Below are positions 32,694 through 42,956 of a DNA stretch of 64,000 bases, one piece after another. Numbering within the stretch: position 1 is the stretch's first letter; the number at the start of each line of letters is the position of its first letter. The translations under genes were made by a program, and so were the position numbers. The notes beneath the pieces were generated by a model. That model saw only the letters and a list, made by a program, of their open reading frames with translations, made no database searches and was not told where the DNA came from. The DNA is from Lacrimispora celerecrescens (GTDB lineage Bacteria; Bacillota; Clostridia; Lachnospirales; Lachnospiraceae). The stretch lies in assembly GCF_000732605.1 (NCBI RefSeq), contig NZ_JPME01000013.1, positions 174,221 through 238,220 of the forward strand. The letters run 5' to 3'.

Positions 32694-34463
32694 TCAGCAG
32701 ACGCTTATCCTTAAACCGATCTTCCCATGATGGGGGTATAGCTGGATCCGCAGTGCCTGAAGACCGGGCACCAGATTAAAAATACGTTCCATTCCATATG
32801 GAAGATCCAGCCCATTAGGTGATTCCACTGTGACGGCAGCATGTTCCTTTTGAATCTTTAGGACATTACCATGTTCAGACACAGCAACTGGCTCATCTGC
32901 GCCGCTCACCACAGGACAGATCAGAGTTCCCTCCTCAAATTCCGCCCATATGCTCAACCGGTTCTCTTCAAGCTTATAACAAAAACAATACTTCTGCTCT
33001 CTTCCCTGTGCCTTTTTATGATTAATGTCCTTTAATACACCGCTGACAGTAATGGTATCTCCCTCTATGGAAATCCTGGCACAGTCTTCATAAAGGCTGC
33101 TGTAGAGAATCCCATCCGTTTTCCCTTCAATTCTCAAGGACAGACATTCCTGTCTGATCCGGAAGGGTACCTGCATGTTATTGGGTTCTTTCATGGTATA
33201 CTGGCTCATACCGGCGCACAGTAACGTTCCAGCCTGCTCATGGTGGAGAAGCGACAGGGTTCCGCCACTTGCATGGCCTCCAGGAAGATATTCCCAGTCA
33301 TAGGCCGTCACCGTGACTGTCATGGATCCTTTAGTAACCAGCCAACTTTCAATCTCCGGATAATATCGGATTTTTTCCTCCCTCTGCCGAGGCAGGCGCA
33401 CCTCTTCCTTCCCTTCTCTCCACAGATTTCTGTCTGTAATTCCCGCCAGCACTTTTGCATGGGTAAACGTGTGGTGGATACAAGCTGCCTGACCGGCCAG
33501 TCTATAGTGGGGACCGCCAGCCAGCAGTCCATCATGAGAACACTCCTTCAGAAGCTTCAGATTCTTTATTGCTGCCAGAGCGAAGTCCTGATTCCTGTCC
33601 GCCAGGAGCAGATACCCCAGTCCGCAGCCATCGGATGTGCGGCTCCCCCAATAGCTCCATTTATAATTTCTGGTTCCAAAGCTGTTGTCCCAGGCACCGT
33701 TTTCCAGCAGAAAGGGAAGATGAGCTCTCAACCCTCTTTCTGCAGCTGCAAGCACCTCTTTATCTCCTTTTAAATGACCATAAAGTGCCAGTGACGGCAG
33801 GGTCTCCTCTACATTGTAACCGATATCAACCGGGCGGCAATCCCTGGGACTTTTCTGTTCATGAGGTACTCCTTCCCCAAAAAGCAATCCATGTTCCGTC
33901 AGCACAGCCTCGGCTATCTGTACCAGTTCTTCCGCCTTTCTTTTATAACTCTCTTCCTGCAAAACAAGCCCGCATTCATACAGCGCCAACGCGTTAGATA
34001 CAGGGTAATTGATGTTATTATCCTTTAATGCATCAAACTGGCATAAAAATTCCGCCCCCTGCCTTAAACGCTGCTTCCATAATTCTCTAGTCTTTTCTGA
34101 AAGAAGGTCTTCATGAAACTGCAGACAATCTGCAAGCTGAATTATGTTAAAGACTGTGGTTCCTGTCCATCCGGAGTCTATATCATTTAAAAATGATCCA
34201 TCTGCCTGGGAAACCGTATGTTCAGCCCATGTAAAAAGTCTTTCAGCAGCAGCTACCCATTTCTCTTCCTTTTCCCATGCAGCCATGCACAAAAATGGAT
34301 ACATGGCTTCAAAACAACGTCCATGAATCTTCCCGCATGCGGGACATAGGAGTGCTCCATGGAGTCTGGGATCTCCAATATCCTTTATTTGAAGACGCAG
34401 CAGGGCTTCACACCATTCCTTTAAAAGGTCCCTGCATAGTTTTTCCATATCTTTTCCTGTCAT
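32694..34463 (-). CDS. Putative polysaccharide lyase-like / alpha-toroid protein
   Basis: The 589-residue product has an N-terminal helical part of about 350 residues (LLCPACGKIHGRCFEAMYPF, LNDIDSGWTGTTVFNIIQLA, NINYPVSNALALYECG, GYNVEETLPSLALYG, NYKWSYWGSRTSDGCG, HHTFTHAKVLAG) and a C-terminal beta-rich part. An alpha/alpha toroid plus beta-sandwich is the layout of heparinase- and alginate-type lyases; conserved Asn, Tyr and His could be catalytic. I cannot name a family. It has no signal peptide, so it acts on imported oligosaccharides. GGAAGG precedes ATG 34463. It is last in an operon with GH88, a sulfatase and an importer. Confidence 0.6.
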   Translation of the reverse strand: MTGKDMEKLCRDLLKEWCEALLRLQIKDIGDPRLHGALLCPACGKIHGRCFEAMYPFLCMAAWEKEEKWVAAAERLFTWAEHTVSQADGSFLNDIDSGWTGTTVFNIIQLADCLQFHEDLLSEKTRELWKQRLRQGAEFLCQFDALKDNNINYPVSNALALYECGLVLQEESYKRKAEELVQIAEAVLTEHGLLFGEGVPHEQKSPRDCRPVDIGYNVEETLPSLALYGHLKGDKEVLAAAERGLRAHLPFLLENGAWDNSFGTRNYKWSYWGSRTSDGCGLGYLLLADRNQDFALAAIKNLKLLKECSHDGLLAGGPHYRLAGQAACIHHTFTHAKVLAGITDRNLWREGKEEVRLPRQREEKIRYYPEIESWLVTKGSMTVTVTAYDWEYLPGGHASGGTLSLLHHEQAGTLLCAGMSQYTMKEPNNMQVPFRIRQECLSLRIEGKTDGILYSSLYEDCARISIEGDTITVSGVLKDINHKKAQGREQKYCFCYKLEENRLSIWAEFEEGTLICPVVSGADEPVAVSEHGNVLKIQKEHAAVTVESPNGLDLPYGMERIFNLVPGLQALRIQLYPHHGKIGLRISVC

Positions 34464-34565
34464 TTTCCTTCCACCAACCTCTGTCTGGATATTTCCCAAT
34501 TCATGATGCTTTGTTCTTCCTTCTTCCTGTATTCGGTACAATCCGCTTCTTTCACGGCCGGTCCT

Positions 34566-35738
34566 TTACCAGTAAGGGTTCCAGACGTCTCTTAATCTCA
34601 CAAGCCCCTCCAGGTAATAATAATCTCCCCAGAGATTGCATTCGTCGATGCCGTGGTCGACGCAGTCGTTGTAGGGAGTCTTCCTTCCATATACTCCGTG
34701 CAAAAGCAGCCCATCGGATATTCTTTCCGATTTGGCGGCACAAATGGCATAAAGAGCCTTCAGCATCCGCCGGGCAACTCCGGTATAATACAGGGCTTTT
34801 TCTTCCGGCAGATACTTGGCCATTTCCAACATGCCGCAAGCTGCTATAGCCGCTGCAGAGGAGTCCCTTGGTTCCATGCTGCCGTCTTCAAAAATAAAGT
34901 CCCAGTATGGAACCAGATTACGGGGCATATGCTCCACAAAATATTCTGTTACCTTTTCGAACAGCCCTACATATTCAGGATTTTTCGTATAGCGGTAGCT
35001 TAAAGCAATTCCGTAGATTCCCCAGGCCTGGCCTCTGGACCAGGCGGAGTCTGCGGAGTATCCCTGGTGGGTAACCCCCTTAAGGGGTGTTCCTGTTTCC
35101 GGGTGAAAATAAAATGTATGGTATGTAGAGCAATCCGGTCGAATGAGCACCTTAAGGGCCGTATGAACGTGAGCCTCCGCCTTTTTTGCAAAATTCCCAT
35201 CCCCTGTCACCTCTCCGGCCCAGTACAGTAGCGGCAGATTTAAAAGACAGTCTATAATCAAACGGTAATTGCCTGGTTCATCCAGCTTTCCCCATGCCTG
35301 TAAAAACTGTCCCTTTTCATGGAAACGCTCCAGTAGCTTATGGGCCGCCATCAGCGCTGTTTCCTTGGCCTTTTCGTCTCCGGTTAATTTATAAGCTGCC
35401 ACACAAGATGGGGTATAGAGAAAACCAAGATCATGAGTGTCCGTTTCGATTTGATTCTCGATCCGGTACCGGAAATCGTCTGCATGGGCAAGCGCCATCT
35501 GTTTCATCTCTTCATCCTTTGTACACTCATAGGACAGCCACAGCTGTCCTGTCCAGAAGCCATTGGTCCACTGATTATTTGTCGCTTCCGTATAGAAATT
35601 GCCGGTGCTGAATATATGCTTAAATCCCCGTCCAAATCTGGACATGGAAAAACGGGTCTGTAAAACTGCAGTTTTCAGGGCCTCTTCCAGTTCCGCCTGT
35701 GTCATCACCGGATAGCTTAATAATTCTTCTTTCTTCAT
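34566..35738 (-). CDS. Unsaturated glucuronyl hydrolase, GH88
   Basis: The 390-residue protein is an alpha6/alpha6-barrel GH88 enzyme: FYTEATNNQWTNGFWTGQLW, ETDTHDLGFLYTPS with one essential Asp, the second in the NYRLIIDCLLNLPLLYWAG region, and the active-site block YSADSAWSRGQAWGIYG. GH88 removes the unsaturated uronic acid left by polysaccharide lyases on glycosaminoglycan fragments by hydration. No signal peptide is seen, so it is cytoplasmic. ATG 35738 is preferred with GAGAGGACT before it. It implies that a lyase acts upstream in the pathway. Confidence 0.92.
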   Translation of the reverse strand: MKKEELLSYPVMTQAELEEALKTAVLQTRFSMSRFGRGFKHIFSTGNFYTEATNNQWTNGFWTGQLWLSYECTKDEEMKQMALAHADDFRYRIENQIETDTHDLGFLYTPSCVAAYKLTGDEKAKETALMAAHKLLERFHEKGQFLQAWGKLDEPGNYRLIIDCLLNLPLLYWAGEVTGDGNFAKKAEAHVHTALKVLIRPDCSTYHTFYFHPETGTPLKGVTHQGYSADSAWSRGQAWGIYGIALSYRYTKNPEYVGLFEKVTEYFVEHMPRNLVPYWDFIFEDGSMEPRDSSAAAIAACGMLEMAKYLPEEKALYYTGVARRMLKALYAICAAKSERISDGLLLHGVYGRKTPYNDCVDHGIDECNLWGDYYYLEGLVRLRDVWNPYW

Positions 35739-35793
35739 AGTCCTCTCCATTCTTCTTCAGATTCTGGTCCTTACGTTCAAATTCCGCCTTCTC

Positions 35794-37500
35794 TCACATT
35801 CCCCAAAAGGTTTCAACGTTGGTCTTAAGCAATGTCTCACCCGGTTCAATAATCTTAACCAGTGCCGGGATCCTGGTATTTCTATATGACAGGTTGGTAT
35901 TGGGGGCAGCTTCTATTAGAAAGGGTTCCATTTCTCCTTCCAGTGAAACCAGGCGGCAGCCATGAAAGGGATTTTTCACTTCAATTAATCCCTTTCCCAT
36001 CTCCACGGTCAGACCTTCTTCCTGCAGGCTTACCGCAAATCCACAATCATAGACGGTGCATCTTCTTTCACCTCTTATCCTATGGATTCTCAAATGTCCC
36101 TCCTCCACAGGCAGGATCTCCGTTACCACCGTCACACCTGACAAGGGACTCCATTGGGAAACGATCCGTTCCCCTTCCACCTGGTAAGAGATGCTGCGGT
36201 GCCTGACGAAGACCCGTTCTTCTCCCTCCGGAACAAAAGCCAGCATACTGTCAGGAGCCGTTTCTGAGAGAAAGTCGCCGGAATGAGCCACAGAAAAGGA
36301 AAATGACGTGGAGTAGGCAAATTTCCCATATTTTTCTGTAAAATGCCCCAACATATTTTTCCCGTAAACGGCAGGCACATAGGCCGTCACTTCTTTTCCC
36401 CGATGCTGTATGAGCATATCTGCTCTTGGAATCCTGTGAAGACGCTCTAGCCCCGGAAGGGCTTCCTCCTCAGCTTCCCAGTAGGGATGAGCATCAGGAA
36501 GCGCCAGCAGAAGAAATGTCTTCATGCACCAGTAGGGGCTTCCCGGTGCGTTGTACCGTTCCGCCATGGTCAGGTTGGGATAGGCGTATCCTACGCTTAA
36601 GGTCCCGTCTCCGACAAAAATATCCTGCTCCAGCCAGTATCTGATGTTCCGGTTGATCACCCCCTTGATCACGCCGGGTCCAAAGGCCTGAATGCCTGAA
36701 AACAGGGTTGCCGGCCAGAACGCTGCCTGCGCAAAACGATACAGCAGAGAACGCCCATAGGGAATCGCCCTGCCATAACCATCAAACCAATAAATAAAAT
36801 CACTGGAAAATTCCAAAGCCCGTTGCTTAAACCGCAGACTCCTTGTAAAATCCTCTTTCTCTGCAAATACTGCATACAAGAGGCTGTAAAACTGCATGGC
36901 AAAGGCGCTGTAATAGTCCTTTTGCTCCGACACCCCATCCACATACCAGCCGTCTCCCAGATAACATTCCTCCATGTAGTCTAGATCGCAACGGAGCCGG
37001 CTTTCGCTGTGCGGTCGACCTACTGCCTTTAAAGCCAGATTGACCAGAATTCGAAAGTAATACCAATTGCATTTGGGAAGCTCATGATTATTGATTTGAT
37101 ACAGCCACGAGCTGAAATTCTCTTTTTCCGCCTCCCCAAGAGGCTCCCAGAGCATCTGGGGAGTAAGCAGCAGCCCAAAGGCCATAGGTGCCATTTCCAC
37201 AAAACGCTGGTCGCAGTCCTTACAGTCTCCCCAGTATTCCGGATTTTCCGGATTCGTACCGGCCGTAATCCCTTTCCGGTATACATCCTCAAACATCTTA
37301 TCCCGTCCACCGCCTGCCCAGAAAGGAACCAATCCCCACAACGGACGGGCAAACGCTTCTATTTCAATTACCTTTTGGGAATATCCGGCTCCGGCGCCTG
37401 AAAGCCTGATTCCTGCGCCTGAGGTGCTGAATTTTTCCCGTAAAGGATTAAGCATTTCTATAAACAGATTCTGATAGTCCTTCTTTGTCTTAAGCCGCAT
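35794..37500 (-). CDS. DUF2264 family protein
   Basis: The 568-residue protein matches DUF2264: ARPLWGLVPFWAGGG, EYWGDCKDCDQRFVEMAPMA, LYQINNHELPKCNWYYFRIL, GDGWYVDGVSEQKDYYSAFA, DGYGRAIPYGRSLLYRFAQA. The N-terminal part is an alpha-toroid and the C-terminus is beta-rich, so it may be a lyase or hydrolase; the family often occurs in polysaccharide loci. No signal peptide. It sits between GH88 and sulfatase genes with short gaps. Activity is unknown. Confidence 0.88.
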   Translation of the reverse strand: MRLKTKKDYQNLFIEMLNPLREKFSTSGAGIRLSGAGAGYSQKVIEIEAFARPLWGLVPFWAGGGRDKMFEDVYRKGITAGTNPENPEYWGDCKDCDQRFVEMAPMAFGLLLTPQMLWEPLGEAEKENFSSWLYQINNHELPKCNWYYFRILVNLALKAVGRPHSESRLRCDLDYMEECYLGDGWYVDGVSEQKDYYSAFAMQFYSLLYAVFAEKEDFTRSLRFKQRALEFSSDFIYWFDGYGRAIPYGRSLLYRFAQAAFWPATLFSGIQAFGPGVIKGVINRNIRYWLEQDIFVGDGTLSVGYAYPNLTMAERYNAPGSPYWCMKTFLLLALPDAHPYWEAEEEALPGLERLHRIPRADMLIQHRGKEVTAYVPAVYGKNMLGHFTEKYGKFAYSTSFSFSVAHSGDFLSETAPDSMLAFVPEGEERVFVRHRSISYQVEGERIVSQWSPLSGVTVVTEILPVEEGHLRIHRIRGERRCTVYDCGFAVSLQEEGLTVEMGKGLIEVKNPFHGCRLVSLEGEMEPFLIEAAPNTNLSYRNTRIPALVKIIEPGETLLKTNVETFWGM

Positions 37501-37539
37501 TCCTATCTTCCCTTCTCAATGATTCTATATCCTTTCTGT

Positions 37540-39003
37540 TTACAACACAGGAAACCTTTCATACCTGTCCCGGAATCCTTCCCCATCAAAGGATTCCAAC
37601 GTAATCAGATCTCCGGTGGCTTTCATATGAGAAGTCAGACGTTCTGCCATGACTTTTGCAATACCGTCATATTCCCGGTCAAACATTAGATTGTTGGTCT
37701 CCTGGACATCCGTTTCCAGATCATACAGCTCATAAAACGTCTCATCCTTAAATAAATCCACAATCAGCTTATAACGTCCCTGCACCATACAGCGTTGAAA
37801 ATTAGACCGGGAGCCATTTCCATCGTACTGGATCAATGCTAAGCCCCCGATTTCGTCTACCTTTTCTCCTTTAAGCAATGGCATCAGCGACACCCCGTCC
37901 ATTTCGTTTCCGGACTCCATGTGCAGATATTCACACAGAGTGGGCAATACGTCAATGTGGCTTACCACCTGGTCATAGGACTTTCGGGCCGGAACAAATT
38001 CCTTGGGAAACTTTATGTACAACGGTACCCTGGCTGATTCCTCGTACATGCACATCTTTTGAAACAGGCCATGGGATCCCAGCATTTCTCCATGATCACT
38101 GGTAAAGAGAATCAGGCTTTCTTCATAGATCCCCTGATTTTTCAACTCTTCAAGAATCCGTCCGACGCAGTGGTCCAGTAAGCCTACCAGGCCAAGATAA
38201 ACCCTCCAGGCTTCGTTCCAGTGTTCCCTGCTGTAGCGGGCTCCTGCAATTCCTGTGAGATTATACATCTGAAGGGGAGACTGTCTGGGATAATACATAC
38301 CCACATTTTCGGGCAGCCGGAAATCCTCAGTACTTACCTTTCCATACCAGGGTTCGGGAATGTGCAGAGGCGGATGAGGAGCCAGAAACATGGCGTTTAA
38401 CAGCAGCGGCTTTTCGGAATTCCGGCTTTTCAGCCCTTCGAGAGCTTTTTCCGTAAAATAGGAATCAAAATAATACATGTCTCCCGGCTCATACTGGCCA
38501 GTTTCCGCATTGGAATAGCTGCTCACTCTGGTAACCTTCCCGTTTACCATTTCCGCAGCTTTGGTGCGAAACCTTGGACCACCGGGCATTGGCTTTCCGG
38601 CTTCATTTAAAAACTCCTTATAGCTTTTTTCCGTTGAAAACCAACGTGTCCCGGAATCCACACGGTCCTCCGGTTTCCCGCCTTCCGTAAACAAATGCTG
38701 TTTGCCGCTGTGGATACTATCCCAATCCTGTTCCATAATTGTGTATAAATGGTTTATTCCTGCCCTGACGTCCCCGTATCTGGCATCAGCCGGCTCCCAT
38801 GGATTGATCAGAGAACCGTTTCTGTTGGGATAGGTTCCGGTGAAAAAAGCTCCCCGGGCGGGCACACACAGAGGGGAGGCGCAGTATGCGCGGCGAAAGG
38901 AGGTTCCCTCTTCTGCAATGGAATCAATATTAGGAGTAAATCCTCTGCCCAGCACATCGCAACGCAGCTGGTCCGCCATGATAATGATGACATGTGGTTT
39001 CAT
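37540..39003 (-). CDS. Sulfatase (type I, formylglycine-dependent)
   Basis: The 487-residue enzyme has HVIIIMADQLRCDVLG (metal site), the sulfatase signature ASPLCVPARGAFFTG with Cys46 in C-x-P-x-R for conversion to formylglycine, and LILFTSDHGEMLGSHGLFQK. It removes sulfate esters from sugars. No signal peptide is present, so it works on imported oligosaccharides; a Cys-type site needs an anaerobic-type maturase (anSME) or similar, which is not in this window. ATG 39003 follows GGAGAAG. The gene points to a sulfated glycan substrate for island A. Confidence 0.93.
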   Translation of the reverse strand: MKPHVIIIMADQLRCDVLGRGFTPNIDSIAEEGTSFRRAYCASPLCVPARGAFFTGTYPNRNGSLINPWEPADARYGDVRAGINHLYTIMEQDWDSIHSGKQHLFTEGGKPEDRVDSGTRWFSTEKSYKEFLNEAGKPMPGGPRFRTKAAEMVNGKVTRVSSYSNAETGQYEPGDMYYFDSYFTEKALEGLKSRNSEKPLLLNAMFLAPHPPLHIPEPWYGKVSTEDFRLPENVGMYYPRQSPLQMYNLTGIAGARYSREHWNEAWRVYLGLVGLLDHCVGRILEELKNQGIYEESLILFTSDHGEMLGSHGLFQKMCMYEESARVPLYIKFPKEFVPARKSYDQVVSHIDVLPTLCEYLHMESGNEMDGVSLMPLLKGEKVDEIGGLALIQYDGNGSRSNFQRCMVQGRYKLIVDLFKDETFYELYDLETDVQETNNLMFDREYDGIAKVMAERLTSHMKATGDLITLESFDGEGFRDRYERFPVL

Positions 39004-39064
39004 TTGCTTTGTCTTCTCCTTTTTTATAAAGAGCCGCACTTAAGTACGGCTCTTGTTTCTTTCA

Positions 39065-40714
39065 CTATTCTGCAAAATAGCGGTCATAGGCATCTTTATA
39101 TATCTGGATATACCGTTCCACGTTCATGTCTTTAAGCTTTTTCTGGAACCCATTCCATTCTTCTTCCACTCCACCTTCCACGATCCAGCCAGCATACTTC
39201 TGAGCTACATAGGAATCAATGTCCGTCTGCAATACGCCGATTTCCTCAATTTCCTCCTCCGTAAAGAACACATTGGGATACATTTCACCGGCAGGCACAT
39301 TATATCGGGAGTAGAACGCATCAAGCTCCTTCCTCTCCGTTAAGTTGGCATTTAAATCCAGCTTGTCAATTGTAGGCTTCATGATTGCAAAGGTTCCGTC
39401 ATTTCCCGGACTGTAATCGTGAATCGCCGTATCAAGGGTGACGCCTTCCGGAAGCTGCATCTGATGATATCGGCCTTCAGCGGTCTTTTCCATCACGCGG
39501 CCCATGAGGCCCTGACAGATTTCCAAAGACACTTCCGGATCATAGGACTGGTCAATCCAGCGCATCAGCACTTCCGGATGCTCTGCTTTGCTGGTGATTG
39601 CAAAGGATCCCTTGGAAATGATCTTTGCGTCTACCGTTCTCCAGATACGTTGGCCGTTGGTATTGACAAGGGGCGCCATGGCTACATAATCGTCTTTGTT
39701 GGCTGCCGCAGTAGCATTGCCGCTCCAGCCTAAGAACATGCCCACGATCTTGCCCGGATCCTGGATTTTGGCCACATAAACGTTAAAATCATGAGTAAAC
39801 GCCTCCTTGTCCACCAGTCCCTTTCCATACAGAGAATGGAACCAGGAAATGGCCTCCTTATATGATTCTGTTGACGGAGTATAGACAACCTCCCCGTCAT
39901 TGACTACGAAATGATAAATATCATCCAGCTGTCCGAAGGTTCCGAACAGGGACTGGATCCCTTGTTGGCGGTTGTATGGATCGCTGGAGCTCATGCGGAA
40001 GGTAAAGGGAATTTCATCGTTGGGGTTTCCGTTTCCATTGGGATCCCTGTCCTTAAATGCTTGCAGAACGGCTTCCAGCTCTTCCTTAGTTTCAGGAACC
40101 TCCAGCCCCAGGTTATCAAGCCAGGTCTTATTAATGAACAGCTTGTCATGGGTCGTTGGATTCAGTTCGTTGATAGTCGGCAGAGAGTAAATATTGCCGT
40201 CCGGCGCAGTGATCTGTTTCCTGTACTGGGGGTTTTCATTCAGAATTGCGTTTAAATTTGGCGCGTACTGGTCAATTAAATCATTTAACGGGATCAACAT
40301 TCCCTGTGACGCATATTTGATAATATCCACATCTTTTAATATGTCCTGTCCATAAAATGCGTCCGGCAGAGTGTTGCTTGCAAACAGCAGGCTCTTTTTC
40401 TCATTCCAGCCGTCGTCTGAGGACATATTCCAGTTAATGACCACATTTGTTTCCTTTTCCAGGTTCTGAAAGAATTCCAGTTCCTTAAAGTTCTTGTTCT
40501 TCTGTGTGCTGGCCGCAATTTCATAGGTGACCGGCTCCTTGACGATGGGAAGGCCTTCCTTATTTACCTCAAATGCAGACTGCTGCCCTCCTTCCCCTGA
40601 TGAATTGGAAGTTTGCGGCGCTGTGGTATCGTTGGTTGTTTTTGGAACGCAGGCAGTTAAGGCCGAAGCCATAACCGTGACTGCAAGCAGTCTGCTTATA
40701 AATCTCTTTTTCAT
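39065..40714 (-). CDS. Sugar ABC transporter substrate-binding lipoprotein
   Basis: The 549-residue protein starts MKKRFISRLLAVTVMASALT and has the lipobox ALTAC (Cys22), then a Ser/Thr-rich linker and a large family-1 binding protein fold of the LipO/YtcQ size. Motifs DRDPNGNGNPNDEIPFTFRM and GIQSLFGTFG are typical of this subclass, which binds oligosaccharides for CUT1 importers. It follows the two permease genes by 44 bp. The motor is likely the orphan MsmK at 28.6 kb. Confidence 0.92.
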   Translation of the reverse strand: MKKRFISRLLAVTVMASALTACVPKTTNDTTAPQTSNSSGEGGQQSAFEVNKEGLPIVKEPVTYEIAASTQKNKNFKELEFFQNLEKETNVVINWNMSSDDGWNEKKSLLFASNTLPDAFYGQDILKDVDIIKYASQGMLIPLNDLIDQYAPNLNAILNENPQYRKQITAPDGNIYSLPTINELNPTTHDKLFINKTWLDNLGLEVPETKEELEAVLQAFKDRDPNGNGNPNDEIPFTFRMSSSDPYNRQQGIQSLFGTFGQLDDIYHFVVNDGEVVYTPSTESYKEAISWFHSLYGKGLVDKEAFTHDFNVYVAKIQDPGKIVGMFLGWSGNATAAANKDDYVAMAPLVNTNGQRIWRTVDAKIISKGSFAITSKAEHPEVLMRWIDQSYDPEVSLEICQGLMGRVMEKTAEGRYHQMQLPEGVTLDTAIHDYSPGNDGTFAIMKPTIDKLDLNANLTERKELDAFYSRYNVPAGEMYPNVFFTEEEIEEIGVLQTDIDSYVAQKYAGWIVEGGVEEEWNGFQKKLKDMNVERYIQIYKDAYDRYFAE

Positions 40715-40758
40715 TGCTTTCCTCCTGAATTATATAGTTGTTATATGCTTTTTCACGA

Positions 40759-41670
40759 TCAGCCCTTGACAGAACCAACCATAACTCCCTTTGCAAAATG
40801 CTTCTGCAGGAACGGATAAATAACCAGTACCGGCAGGGTGGATACGATAATGACACCGTACTTGATCAGTTCTGCTGCTTTCTGCTGTTCGATGATGCTG
40901 TCCACATCCCCCAGTCCAGAGGCCTGATTCTGAAGTAGGATGTTTCTTAATGTAAGCTGCAGCGGATATAGTCCTTCATCTCTTAAATAGATAAGGCCGT
41001 TCATAAATTCATTCCAGTGAGCCACACCGTAATAAAGTATAAGAACTACTACGATGGTTTTGGACAGGGGAAGTACAATGCTGAAAAAATACCTGATATG
41101 GTTGCAGCCGTCTATGGAAGCCGCTTCATACAACTCCTCCGGTATATTATTGCTGATATAATTAATGGCAATAATCAGATTGAATACATTGATGGCTGGA
41201 AGCAAAACCATGACCCAGGGTGTATTGTACAGATGCAGGTCGTTCATCCATAAGTAGGTAGGGATCAACCCTCCCTGAAAGTACATGGTAAACATCACAA
41301 ACAAGGTAAGCAGCTTTTTTGCAAAGAAGTTTTTTCTGCTTAAGGGATAGGCCAGCATCATGGTCATAACAACGTTTATGGTGGTTCCCACAACCGTATA
41401 AAAAATGGTGTTGCTGTAAGAACGCCAGATTTTCGTATTTTCAAAAATTTTCTCGTATCCGGTGGTATTGAATCCCACGGGCCAGAATGATACCTGGCCG
41501 TTGTTAATGGCCACCGGATCAGATATTGATGCGATCACAATAAAGTATAGTGGATACAGTACACAGACTGCAACCAGGACCAGTATGAGATAATTAATGA
41601 TATCAAACAGGCGATCGGCAGGCGCCTGGGTTTTAAAGCTTCTGTGCAGCCTCTTTTTTTCCTGTGTCAT
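40759..41670 (-). CDS. Carbohydrate ABC permease, LplC/YtcP type
   Basis: The 303-residue inner-membrane subunit has six helices and the EAA loop EELYEAASIDGCNHIRYFFS, plus the C-terminal GVMVGSVKG typical of LplC/YtcP. ATG 41670 is used as GGAGGATGAA precedes it. It starts 10 bp after the partner permease and should form the heterodimeric channel with it. Confidence 0.93.
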   Translation of the reverse strand: MTQEKKRLHRSFKTQAPADRLFDIINYLILVLVAVCVLYPLYFIVIASISDPVAINNGQVSFWPVGFNTTGYEKIFENTKIWRSYSNTIFYTVVGTTINVVMTMMLAYPLSRKNFFAKKLLTLFVMFTMYFQGGLIPTYLWMNDLHLYNTPWVMVLLPAINVFNLIIAINYISNNIPEELYEAASIDGCNHIRYFFSIVLPLSKTIVVVLILYYGVAHWNEFMNGLIYLRDEGLYPLQLTLRNILLQNQASGLGDVDSIIEQQKAAELIKYGVIIVSTLPVLVIYPFLQKHFAKGVMVGSVKG

Positions 41671-41680
41671 TTCATCCTCC

Positions 41681-42643
41681 TTACCACAAGCTGTTATTTG
41701 TCGTTTTCTTTGCAATGCGGTTGACGGTAACCAGAAGCAGGATATTGACCAGATTGTTAAATAAGTTGATGGCCGCAGAATAACTGTATTGTGCATCTAT
41801 CATACCAACTTTATAGATATAGGTCGATATGATTTCGCTGGCCCCCAGATTCTGTGCGTTCTGCATCAGATATGCCTTCTGGAATCCCAAGTTCATCACC
41901 TTTCCAACTTCCAAGATCAGCATCATCACTACCGTGGGTAATATGCCCGGGATGTCAATATGCCAGATTCTTTGCCACTTATTCGCCCCATCCACTTGGG
42001 CCGCCTCATATAGATCCGGGCTGATCCCAGCCAGCGCCGCGATGTAGATAATGGCGCTCCAGCCTGCGTTCTGCCAGATTCCTGATATGACGAACGTCAG
42101 TTTGAAATACTTCGCATCTCCTAAAAAGAAGACGGGGTCCCCTCCCAGCATCTGGATCACCTGGTTGATGATGCCGTTTCTCGGTGATAAAAATATGTAC
42201 AGCATACCGGTCAAAACGACGATGGATATAAAGTGAGGACAATACACAATGGATTGTACAAATTTTCGAAACTTCTGGTTCCTTGTCTGATTCAGCATGA
42301 TCGCCAGTAGAACCGGAATGGGAAATCCCAACAGAATTTGTAAGAAGCTTAATCCCAGCGTGTTCTTAATTAACGGCCAGAATTGAGATGATGAAAAAAA
42401 TCTCTGGAAATGCTTGAAGCCGCACCACTGACTCCCCAAAATTCCGTCCACCGCCTTAAAGTCCTTAAAGGCGATCTGCACCCCATACATGGGTATATAA
42501 TGAAACATAATAAAATACAAAACAGGTACCGAACATAATAACAGAAGCTGCCAATCACGCCGAAGCGCCTGTCTCACCCTGTAAATCCCCGGTTTCCTGA
42601 ATACGGGTCCGACCGCATTTATCGTGTCAGTTTTTCCCCTCAT
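41681..42643 (-). CDS. Carbohydrate ABC permease, LplB/YteP type
   Basis: The 320-residue permease has six helices, starting WQLLLLCSVPVLYFIMFHYI, and the EAA loop PDLYEAAQVDGANKWQRIWH. GGAGGAGG lies before ATG 42643. It is the first gene of the island A operon (two permeases, binding protein, sulfatase, DUF2264, GH88, lyase-like), which is divergent from the AraC-type membrane regulator. Confidence 0.93.
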   Translation of the reverse strand: MRGKTDTINAVGPVFRKPGIYRVRQALRRDWQLLLLCSVPVLYFIMFHYIPMYGVQIAFKDFKAVDGILGSQWCGFKHFQRFFSSSQFWPLIKNTLGLSFLQILLGFPIPVLLAIMLNQTRNQKFRKFVQSIVYCPHFISIVVLTGMLYIFLSPRNGIINQVIQMLGGDPVFFLGDAKYFKLTFVISGIWQNAGWSAIIYIAALAGISPDLYEAAQVDGANKWQRIWHIDIPGILPTVVMMLILEVGKVMNLGFQKAYLMQNAQNLGASEIISTYIYKVGMIDAQYSYSAAINLFNNLVNILLLVTVNRIAKKTTNNSLW

Positions 42644-42888
42644 TCCTTGAGACCTCCTCCTTGATTTTTTGTCAGCCCTAGTATAGGAGAAGTCCCGGAA
42701 CTTTTCAATTCACATTTTTTGCCTTTGATTCTTCCTCCTACCCGGCCTTCTATTACCGCTTCTTTATTGCAGACTCACCTAGTTGTCATTTTTTGCTTCT
42801 TTGCAAAATTTGCACTATATTTTATAAGGCTTTCCGGCATTCTTTATCCATCTTTTTACCAGGCCCCTTTCCATTCCCATCTCTTTGC

Positions 42889-42917
42889 TTGAAAGTGTTG
42901 TGCATTTACCATATAAT
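42889..42917 (+). promoter_or_regulatory. Promoter of the island A regulator
   Basis: TTGAAA (42889-42894), 17-bp spacer, TATAAT (42912-42917), 39 bp before the start codon. It lies in the divergent intergenic region shared with the island A operon. Confidence 0.75.
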
Positions 42918-42956
42918 AAATATTGTCAAATAACTAAAATAAGGCGGTGTGATCTT

